From assembly GCA_002420085.1 (NCBI GenBank), contig DIHI01000161.1:22208-27452 (forward strand): DNA of 5,245 bases. The letters are read 5' to 3'. Of this stretch, positions 1 through 5,245 are shown piece by piece. The notes beneath the pieces are model-generated. The model was given only the letters and a program-made list of their open reading frames with translations, did no database searches and was not told the DNA's origin. Source of the stretch: Lysobacterales bacterium UBA5700 (GTDB lineage Bacteria > Pseudomonadota > Gammaproteobacteria > Xanthomonadales > Xanthomonadaceae). The stretch's first letter is position 1, and each line of letters starts with the position of its first letter. Made by a program: the position numbers and the translations under genes.

Positions 1-1233
1 TGGGAGTTGCGCATCGAGCCGCGCCGCGAGTGGCGACAACTGTTCGTCGATGGCTGGCGCATCCTGCGCGACTGGTTCTATGAGCCGGACATGCACGGCC
101 AGGACTGGGACGCCATCCGCGCCAAGTACGAGCCGCTGCTGGCCCACGTCAACAGCCGTGCCGATCTCGATTATCTGTTCGGCGAGATCGCCGGTGAGGC
201 CAATGCCGGCCACGTCTATGTCGAATCCGGCGATCAGGTTCGGGTGGAGCGCAAGGCCGGCGGGCTGCTCGGTGCCGAGATTGCGGCGGATCCGTCCGGC
301 TATTTCCGCATCGCCCGCATCTTCCCCACCTCGGCCAGCGATCTGGCGGCCCGCTCGCCTCTGGCCGAGCCGGGTGTGCGGGCGCGGGCCGGCGAGTTCA
401 TCGTGTCGGTCGATGGTGTTTCGACCCGCGAGGTGCAGAACTTCTATCAGTTGCTCGACAACAAGGCTGGCAAGGTGGTCACGCTCGGCATCAACGACAC
501 CCCCGGCGAATCCGGTGCCCGCCGCGAGCGCGTGCGCACCCTCGGTTCGGAAACCGCGCTGCGCTATGCCGACTGGGTGGCGCGCAACCGTGCCCTGGTC
601 GAGACGCTGTCGGGTGGGCGGATCGGCTACATCCACGTACCCAACACCGCCGTCGAGGGCAGCCGGGAACTGTTCAAGGGCCTGGTCGCCTACGGCCACA
701 TGGATGCGCTGATCATCGATGACCGCTACAACGGCGGTGGTTTCATCCCCGATCGGATGATCGAATGGCTGTCGCGGCAACCGCTCAACTATTGGACCCG
801 TCGCGGTCTGGAACCCACGCCGACCCCGCTGCTGCACCATCGCGGCCCGAAGGCGATGCTGATCAATGGCATGTCCAGCTCCGGCGGCGACGCTCTGCCC
901 TACTACTTCCGCAAGCTCGGCCTCGGTCCGTTGATCGGCACCCGCACCTGGGGCGGACTGATCGGCATTTCCGGCAATCCGCGCCTGGCCGACAACGGTG
1001 CCATCCTCGCTGCCACCTTCCGTTTCCTCGATACCGAGGGCAACTGGGCGGTGGAGAACGAGGGCGTAGCGCCTGACATCGAAGTGATCGATCGCCCCGA
1101 GCGGATCGCGGCCGGCGAGGATCCGAGCATCGAGAAGGCGGTCGAGGTGTTGCTGGCCGAACTCGATCGTCAACCGCCAACCCCGGTGACCGCCCCGCCA
1201 CCGCCGAGCGTGTTCCCACCGGCTGACCACTGA
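1..1233 (+). CDS. Tricorn-type S41 serine peptidase, C-terminal part (5' end outside window)
   Basis: Frame 1 is open from base 1 to the TGA at 1231-1233, giving 410 visible residues (numbered from base 1). A TTG at 7 could be read as a start, but the open frame and the homology suggest the gene begins upstream, where tricorn proteins carry beta-propellers. Tricorn peptidases degrade peptides, usually in the cytoplasm, downstream of larger proteases. Order seen: C1 helical region (EWRQLFVDGWRILRDWFYEP), a PDZ-like domain at about 86-168, then the C2 catalytic domain. His71 sits in NAGHVYV, the nucleophile is Ser294 in SSSGGDALPYYFR, and Glu352 lies in VENEGVAPDIEV. The Ser-Glu distance of 58 residues equals that between Ser965 and Glu1023 of Thermoplasma tricorn, and Gly247 falls at the oxyanion Gly918 position. 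The tetrad serine before the histidine is glycine here. The last ~20 residues are proline-rich. Whether the propeller half exists cannot be seen. Confidence 0.9.
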   Translation, partial: WELRIEPRREWRQLFVDGWRILRDWFYEPDMHGQDWDAIRAKYEPLLAHVNSRADLDYLFGEIAGEANAGHVYVESGDQVRVERKAGGLLGAEIAADPSGYFRIARIFPTSASDLAARSPLAEPGVRARAGEFIVSVDGVSTREVQNFYQLLDNKAGKVVTLGINDTPGESGARRERVRTLGSETALRYADWVARNRALVETLSGGRIGYIHVPNTAVEGSRELFKGLVAYGHMDALIIDDRYNGGGFIPDRMIEWLSRQPLNYWTRRGLEPTPTPLLHHRGPKAMLINGMSSSGGDALPYYFRKLGLGPLIGTRTWGGLIGISGNPRLADNGAILAATFRFLDTEGNWAVENEGVAPDIEVIDRPERIAAGEDPSIEKAVEVLLAELDRQPPTPVTAPPPPSVFPPADH

Positions 1234-1241
1234 ATCGGAAT

Positions 1242-1266
1242 CCGGCGCGGGTCAGGCCCGCGTCGG
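1242..1266 (+). terminator. GC-rich hairpin after the peptidase gene, likely terminator
   Basis: Bases 1242-1252 pair with 1256-1266 in an 11-bp stem (nine Watson-Crick and two G-U pairs) around a three-base loop, CAG. It begins eight bases after the stop codon of the peptidase gene. The position and stability suit an intrinsic terminator or a 3'-end stabilising hairpin. No T-tract follows (the next bases are TGTGGGGCC), so it may act weakly, or as a repeat-type hairpin. Confidence 0.5.
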
Positions 1267-1271
1267 TGTGG

Positions 1272-1317
1272 GGCCAGGCTCGCCGCGCGGTCTGGCGGAC
1301 TGCGCTGGAGACTGGCC
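1272..1317 (+). other. Nested stem-loop upstream of the HipA-N/HIRAN gene
   Basis: An outer 6-bp perfect stem, GGCCAG (1272-1277) with CTGGCC (1312-1317), encloses an inner 8-bp stem, GCGCGGTC (1285-1292) with GACTGCGC (1298-1305, one G-U pair), capped by the loop TGGCG. Internal loops are 7 and 6 bases. The structure ends 22 bases before the ATG of the next gene. It could be part of a structured 5' leader, half of a two-hairpin intergenic repeat with the hairpin just upstream, or chance pairing in GC-rich DNA. No known riboswitch class is recognised. Confidence 0.35.
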
Positions 1318-1339
1318 GAAGGGTCTTGAGTGAGATGCC

Positions 1340-2089
1340 ATGAGAAGTCTATTCCTCGCCTGGCAGGCATCCGACGGTTCGCCGTCAGGTCGCGCCTGGT
1401 TTCCGGTCGGTCTCCTGGAAGCGGCGCCTGAACGTTCGGACTACCGATTCCGCTACATTCGTGGTGCGATGAAGGCTCAGCAGGAGGTGGGCTTCGAGCC
1501 ATTGTTGGCCTTCCCGGACTTCAAGCGCGACTATCGGTCGGAGCGACTGTTTCCGCTGTTCGAGAATCGGGTGCTTTCGCCGAAGCGACGCGATTTCGGT
1601 GACTACATCGAGTGGCTGGACCTGGACCGCGATCGGGCAGACCCGATCGCGATCCTGTCGGTGTCCGGAGGGCAGCGGATGACCGACAACCTCGAAGTCT
1701 TCCCGAAGGTAAGCGCTGACGCCGAGGGACACTTCCGAGTGAGATTCTTCCTCCATGGTGTGCGCCACCTTGACGAGCAGGCAGTCAACCGGGCGATCGA
1801 TATGCAATCCGGTGATCCGCTCAGGGTCATGGTCGAGTTGAACAATCCCGCTACGCGCTTGGCCGTTTCGTTGTTCACCGACGACTATCGGATGATCGGC
1901 TGGGCGCCGCGCTATCTGATCGGGGATCTGATCGCATCGCTCGCGCGCAATCCTGAGATCGAGGCGAAGGTGGCGCGGGTCAATGTCGATGCGCCGCTCA
2001 ACCAGCGGGTTCTGATCGAGTACAACGGACGGATGCCCGAGGGGGTGGAGCCGATGTCCGGGCCGGACTTCAAGCCGCTGATCGATTGA
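1340..2089 (+). CDS. HipA-N-terminal-like and HIRAN-like domain protein, function unknown
   Basis: This is a 249-residue cytoplasmic protein with no signal peptide or membrane segment. Residues 1-120 follow the plan of the HipA N-terminal subdomain: an opening strand, YRFRYIRGA (35-43), PLLAFPDF, then LFPLFENRVLSPKRRDF (70-86), which parallels the FFDNLLP stretch of HipA, and a SGGQR turn (109-113). The HipA kinase domain is absent. Residues about 131-225 resemble HIRAN: FFLHGVRHL (136-144), a GDPLRVMVELNNP strand (158-170), AVSLF, and IGWAPRYLIGDL (186-197), like the GYVPR strand of HIRAN. HIRAN domains in Rad5/HLTF proteins bind 3' DNA ends; many bacterial ones are uncharacterised, so DNA binding is only an inference. 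The ATG at 1340 is preceded by a modest GAGTGAG (1328-1334). GC is about 55-60% in sampled lines, lower than in its neighbours. It seems to stand alone, between hairpins on each side. Confidence 0.7.
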   Translation: MRSLFLAWQASDGSPSGRAWFPVGLLEAAPERSDYRFRYIRGAMKAQQEVGFEPLLAFPDFKRDYRSERLFPLFENRVLSPKRRDFGDYIEWLDLDRDRADPIAILSVSGGQRMTDNLEVFPKVSADAEGHFRVRFFLHGVRHLDEQAVNRAIDMQSGDPLRVMVELNNPATRLAVSLFTDDYRMIGWAPRYLIGDLIASLARNPEIEAKVARVNVDAPLNQRVLIEYNGRMPEGVEPMSGPDFKPLID

Positions 2090-2107
2090 TCCGGGGAGCG
2101 GCGCCGA

Positions 2108-2127
2108 GGGCGTGCAGACCCACGCTT
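2108..2127 (+). terminator. Weak hairpin downstream of the HIRAN-like gene
   Basis: Bases 2108-2114 (GGGCGTG) pair with 2121-2127 (CACGCTT), five Watson-Crick and two G-U pairs, around the six-base loop CAGACC. It lies 18 bases past the stop at 2089 and has no T-tract. It may be a weak terminator or chance. The rest of the 2090-2239 gap shows no open reading frame or RNA gene that I can support. Confidence 0.25.
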
Positions 2128-2200
2128 GGCCTCTTCAGTCGCGGTCAGCGGGGCGTGGTGGCTGGATCACGATCGGTGTGCATTCGGTACGGGTTCTGCG

Positions 2201-2226
2201 GGTAACATCGTTCGACCGGACTCGGT
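2201..2226 (+). promoter_or_regulatory. Speculative ECF-type promoter before the sigma gene
   Basis: GGTAAC (2201-2206) resembles the AAC-containing -35 element common to ECF promoters. After 16 bases comes CGGT (2223-2226), a loose match to a CGT-type -10. If real, it would fit autoregulation of the sigma-kinase operon. The -10 match is poor and the leader to the ATG at 2240 would be very short, so this is weak. No convincing housekeeping promoter is visible in 2090-2239 either. Confidence 0.15.
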
Positions 2227-2239
2227 TTCGGACGGCACG

Positions 2240-2857
2240 ATGCAGGACTCCACAGGGCAATCATCCGGTGCGCGCGAGTTGCAGGCGACGGTGCTGCTTG
2301 AGCGCTGGAGCAGCGGCGATGCCGGGGCCTTGGCGGAGTTGATGCCGCTGGTCTATGCCGATCTGCGCCGGTTGGCCGATCGTTCGTTGCGGCGCGAGCG
2401 CGACGATCACACCCTGCAAGCGACGGCGTTGGTGCATGAGGCGTATCTGCGCATGCAGCGCGGCAAACCGCTGGTGGTGGACGGGCGCGATCGCTTCCTG
2501 CATCTGGCGGCACGCTTGATGCGGCAGGTGCTGGTCGACCATGCCCGGCGGGTACATGCCGGGCGCCGCGATGGCGGTCCTCGGGTGTCGTTGCTGGCGG
2601 CCGAGCATTCGGGGGACGAGGCACTGCTGCGGCCGAGTCAGGCTTCGATCGATTTTCTGGCCTTGCATGCGGCGCTCGAACGGCTGGCGGAACGGGATGT
2701 GCGCAAGGCGCAGGTGATGGAATTACGCTTCTTCGGCGGTTACGAGGTGGCGGAGGTGGCACGGCTGTTGGGTGTGTCGGAGCCGACCGTGATCGCCGAT
2801 ACCCGCCTGGCGCGTGCCTGGTTGCTGCATCAGTTGCAGGATTCGCGGCCGGCATGA
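2240..2857 (+). CDS. ECF-type sigma-70 factor, TIGR02999/ECF43-like
   Basis: The product is 205 residues and directs RNA polymerase to an alternative promoter set. Region 2 carries the signature of the TIGR02999 family: PLVYADLRRLADRSLRRER (36-54), then HTLQATALVHEAYLRM (57-72), then FLHLAARLMRQVLVDHARR. Region 4 has the helix-turn-helix EVARLLGVSEPTVIADTRLARAWL near the C-terminus, after the MELRFFGGY stretch. In place of the acidic DAED motif of usual region 2.2 it has QATA with Thr62 (codon 2423-2425), the pattern expected of ECF43 factors activated by a Ser/Thr kinase. I choose ATG 2240; a TTG 114 bases upstream would add 38 residues (2126 start) with no family resemblance. The ribosome site is poor (GGACGG at 2230-2235). 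No anti-sigma gene is nearby; instead the stop overlaps the kinase start (ATGA), implying coupled translation. The regulon is unknown. Confidence 0.92.
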   Translation: MQDSTGQSSGARELQATVLLERWSSGDAGALAELMPLVYADLRRLADRSLRRERDDHTLQATALVHEAYLRMQRGKPLVVDGRDRFLHLAARLMRQVLVDHARRVHAGRRDGGPRVSLLAAEHSGDEALLRPSQASIDFLALHAALERLAERDVRKAQVMELRFFGGYEVAEVARLLGVSEPTVIADTRLARAWLLHQLQDSRPA

Positions 2858-5245
2858 GCGGCGATCCGGATACGCCAGCGGACGGTGTCGCCTGGTCGCG
2901 GCTGGAGGCGCTGTTTCATGGCGCGCTGGCCATTCCAGAGGCACAGCGTGCGGCCTGGCTGACCGCTGCCACCGAGGATCCGGAATTGCGTGCCGAGGTG
3001 ATGCGCCTGTTGGCCGTTGATGCCGGTGCCGATGGGGTGCTGGAATCGGCCATCGCCCATGCGCTGGTCGAGACGGTGGAGGCCAGCGCCGGCAGCGGCC
3101 GGACGATCGGGGCGTATCGAACGATCCGCGAACTGGGACGCGGTGGCAGCGGGACGGTCTATCTGGCACGGCGCGTGGATGGCGCGTTCGAGCAGGACGT
3201 GGCGATCAAACTGGTCCGGCAGAGCCTGATCGGCGCCGATCTGGACGCGCGTCTGCTGAGCGAGCGCCGCATCCTGGCGCGCCTCGATCATCCCTGCATC
3301 GCGCGGCTGCTGGATGGCGGCAGCACCGACGATGGCCAGCCCTATTTCGTGATGGAGGTGATCGACGGCCTGCCGATCGATGTCCATTGCGATCGCCACC
3401 GTCTGACCGTGGATCAGCGTCTGCGCCTGCTCGGTCAGGTCTGCGAGGCGGTCGATTACGCCCATCGCAATCTGGTGGTTCATCGTGATCTCAAGCCCTC
3501 CAATGTGCTGGTGCGACCGGACGGGACGCCGAAGCTGCTGGATTTCGGGATCGCCAAGCTGCTCGATCCGGTGTCCGAGGAGCCGGTGACGGTCACCCTG
3601 CTGCGCATGGGCACGCCAGGCTATGCCAGCCCGGAGCAGATCCTCGGTGAGCCGATCACCACGGCGTCGGATGTGTTTTCGCTGGGGGTGCTGCTGTACC
3701 AGCTACTGACCGGTGTCATGCCGTTTCCGATCGATGCGCGTGGGGCCTTGCATGCGGTCGAGCGGGCGATCGTCGATGGCGAGCCGGTGCCGGCCAGTGC
3801 GGCGGCGCTGCGTGCCGGGAACGCCAGCGCGGCATTGCGACGTGAGCGGCCGGAAAGCCTGGCCCGGCGCCTGCGCGGTGATCTCGACACGATCCTGGCG
3901 ACCGCACTGCGCAAGGAACCGCTGCGCCGCTACGGTTCGGCGCTGCAACTGGCCGAGGATATCCAGCGGCACCTGGCCGGACATCCGGTGTCGGCACGCC
4001 CGGATACCCTCGCTTACCGGGCCGGCAAGTTCATGCACAGGCATCGGTTCGGTGTAGCGACCGCCGTGCTGGCGACGGTCGCGCTATTGGCATTTGGGGT
4101 GGCGCTGTTCGTGCAGGAGGCGCGCACGGCACGCCAGCGTGATCGGGCCGAGCAGGTTTCGGCGATGCTGATCCGGATGTTCGAGGTGGCCGGGCCGACC
4201 GCCGAGCGCGGCAGTGCATTCACTGCCCGCGAACTGCTCGATCGCGGTCGGGCCGAACTCGGTGCGCTCGATCGGCAGCCTGAAACCCAGGCCGAACTGC
4301 TGGAAACACTGGGGGGTCTGTACGAACGCCTGGGCCTGTTCGACGATGCCCGAGCGGTGTTCGAGCAGGCGCTTGACCGTCAGCGTGAACTGCGTGGCGA
4401 TCGTCATCCGGCAGTGGCCGAAGCGTTGCATCGGCTCGGCCGTGCGGCGGCTCGCAGCGGTGACTACCCGACCGCCGAGCGTTTGTTCCGACAGGCGCTC
4501 GACCTGCATCGCGAACTGCTCGGGGACCAGCGACCGGAGGTGGCGATCGGTCTGAACAGTCTGGCGCTGGTGCTGCACGAGACCGGTGAGTACCAGGCCG
4601 CCGATCCGCTCTATCGACGCGCGCTGGAAAAAAGCCGGCGGCTGTTCGGTGAGGATCACCCGCAGACCGTGAAGACTCAGGCCAATCTGGCCTTGTTGCT
4701 GCACGACAGCGGTGACCATGCGGCGGCGGTGGAGATGTTTCGATTGGCGCTGGGCGGTTGGCAGAACCTGCCCGGACAGGAGGAGATGGTGGCCGAGGTG
4801 TTGGCCGGGCTGGCCTTGAGCCTGCATGCGGTCGGCGACCCCGAGGCCGAGCCGGTTGCCCGTCGGGCACTGGAACTGCGCCAGCGACTGTTCGAGCCGG
4901 ATCATCCCTTCCTCGCGCGCAGCCTGGGCCACCTGGGTCGAATTCTGCGCGACCGTGATCCGGTGATGGCCGAGCGGTTGCTGGAGGATGCCCTGGAGCG
5001 TCGGCTGCGCCTGCTCGGTGAGCCGAATGCAGAAACCGCCGAGAGTCTGGCCGATCTGGCGGCGTTGCGGGTGATCCAGGGCCGCGCAGATGAGGCTGAG
5101 GCGTTGTATGTCCGGGCGATCGAGGGCTATCGCCGCAGCTTGACCCGGCAGCACCCGATGCTGGCTGCGCCGATGCGGGCGTTGGCACGCCTGCTGGCTG
5201 CTCGGGGCGAATGTGCGGCGGCCGATGCCCTGCTCGTCGAGTCGG
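2854..5245 (+). CDS. Membrane Ser/Thr protein kinase with TPR domain (3' end outside window)
   Basis: Frame 1 stays open from the ATG at 2854 to the window end, giving 797 complete codons. Residues 1-90 form a helical segment usual for this family (SRLEALFHGAL). The Hanks-type kinase domain follows: glycine loop GRGGSGTV (95-102), Lys119 in VAIKL, Glu137 of helix C in LLSERRIL, the catalytic loop HRDLKPSN with Asp212, DFG at 230-232, and GYASPEQI with Glu261. All key residues are present and it is an RD kinase, so it should be active. One transmembrane helix spans about 399-420 (FGVATAVLATVALLAFGVAL) after the basic KFMHRHR; the segment after it (EARTARQRDR) is also basic. The remainder, from about 480, is a TPR array that would lie in the periplasm if the kinase is cytoplasmic. 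The start overlaps the sigma gene by four bases. By analogy with PknT and PknS, its likely substrate is that sigma factor, which is inferred and not shown. Confidence 0.93.
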   Translation, partial: MSGDPDTPADGVAWSRLEALFHGALAIPEAQRAAWLTAATEDPELRAEVMRLLAVDAGADGVLESAIAHALVETVEASAGSGRTIGAYRTIRELGRGGSGTVYLARRVDGAFEQDVAIKLVRQSLIGADLDARLLSERRILARLDHPCIARLLDGGSTDDGQPYFVMEVIDGLPIDVHCDRHRLTVDQRLRLLGQVCEAVDYAHRNLVVHRDLKPSNVLVRPDGTPKLLDFGIAKLLDPVSEEPVTVTLLRMGTPGYASPEQILGEPITTASDVFSLGVLLYQLLTGVMPFPIDARGALHAVERAIVDGEPVPASAAALRAGNASAALRRERPESLARRLRGDLDTILATALRKEPLRRYGSALQLAEDIQRHLAGHPVSARPDTLAYRAGKFMHRHRFGVATAVLATVALLAFGVALFVQEARTARQRDRAEQVSAMLIRMFEVAGPTAERGSAFTARELLDRGRAELGALDRQPETQAELLETLGGLYERLGLFDDARAVFEQALDRQRELRGDRHPAVAEALHRLGRAAARSGDYPTAERLFRQALDLHRELLGDQRPEVAIGLNSLALVLHETGEYQAADPLYRRALEKSRRLFGEDHPQTVKTQANLALLLHDSGDHAAAVEMFRLALGGWQNLPGQEEMVAEVLAGLALSLHAVGDPEAEPVARRALELRQRLFEPDHPFLARSLGHLGRILRDRDPVMAERLLEDALERRLRLLGEPNAETAESLADLAALRVIQGRADEAEALYVRAIEGYRRSLTRQHPMLAAPMRALARLLAARGECAAADALLVES
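4291..5245 (+). repeat. Array of seven full and one partial TPR units in the kinase gene
   Basis: The protein-level repeat has units at 4291-4416, 4417-4542, 4543-4668, 4669-4788, 4789-4914, 4915-5037, 5038-5163 and a partial one from 5164. Unit length is 42 residues in five of the seven, 40 in the fourth and 41 in the sixth. Each carries the L..LA..L...G....A..L...AL pattern and most end in a G(E/D)xHP-like turn (for example FGEDHPQT, LTRQHPML), as in kinesin-light-chain type TPR_12 repeats. The DNA copies are diverged, so this is an old array and not a recent tandem duplication. It probably binds peptides or partner proteins. Confidence 0.85.

Noticed and set aside
7..9. TTG as the true start of the peptidase gene
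   Set aside because: The frame is open to base 1, there is no room to see a ribosome site, and tricorn-type C1 sequence already starts at this point, so the gene most likely begins upstream.
1340..2089. Active HipA-type toxin kinase with antitoxin
   Set aside because: The kinase domain and its catalytic motifs are missing and no HipB-like small DNA-binding gene lies next to it.
2126..2239. N-terminal extension of the sigma factor from a TTG at 2126
   Set aside because: The 38 extra residues lack any resemblance to region 2 sequence and would place a TTG start inside a hairpin arm. The ATG at 2240 gives a normal family length.
2112..2342. Small + strand open frame of 76 codons across the gap and sigma gene start
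   Set aside because: It is arginine-rich, overlaps the sigma gene in another frame, has no ribosome site and no recognisable domain.
2145..2855. Minus-strand open frame of 236 codons opposite the sigma gene
   Set aside because: Its Pro/Arg/Ala-rich product with no recognisable motif is a shadow of the GC-rich sigma gene.
4084..5154. Long open frame (356 codons) on the minus strand opposite the kinase TPR region
   Set aside because: It lies wholly inside a well-supported kinase-TPR gene. Its product looks like low-complexity Gln/Arg/Leu sequence typical of antisense reading of GC-rich DNA, and no domain is recognisable.

Overview
The window is high-GC DNA (about 66-70% in most genes, by hand counts on sample lines) read entirely from the + strand. 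It looks bacterial. The pairing of a TIGR02999/ECF43-like sigma factor with a kinase-TPR gene, plus a tricorn-type protease, suggests a gammaproteobacterium of the Xanthomonadales (Lysobacter/Rhodanobacter-like). Other phyla, such as Acidobacteria or Planctomycetes, carry the same families, so this placement is tentative.

Layout: (1) 1-1233 is the C-terminal protease half of a tricorn-type S41 serine peptidase whose 5' end lies outside the window. (2) 1234-1339 is a short gap holding two consecutive GC-rich hairpins, the first a likely terminator. (3) 1340-2089 is a 249-residue protein read here as a HipA-N-terminal-like domain joined to a HIRAN-like domain; its base composition is visibly lower in GC than its neighbours. 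(4) 2090-2239 is a 150-base gap with a weak hairpin and at best a speculative promoter. (5) 2240-2857 is an ECF-type sigma factor. It overlaps by ATGA (6) a Ser/Thr kinase from 2854 that is still open at the window end, with a single transmembrane segment and a C-terminal TPR array.

The clear functional unit is the sigma factor and membrane kinase pair. In the related pairs EcfP/PknT (Vibrio) and EcfK/PknS (Xanthomonas) the kinase activates the sigma factor by threonine phosphorylation, and the sigma factor here has a threonine in the corresponding region 2.2. The probable reading is that a signal acting on the kinase, perhaps through the periplasmic TPR domain, leads to phosphorylation of the sigma factor and transcription of an unknown regulon. 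The tricorn peptidase and the HipA-N/HIRAN protein show no evident functional link to this pair. I see no CRISPR, tRNA, rRNA, insertion sequence or phage feature. The least described item is the HipA-N/HIRAN gene with its structured upstream region.
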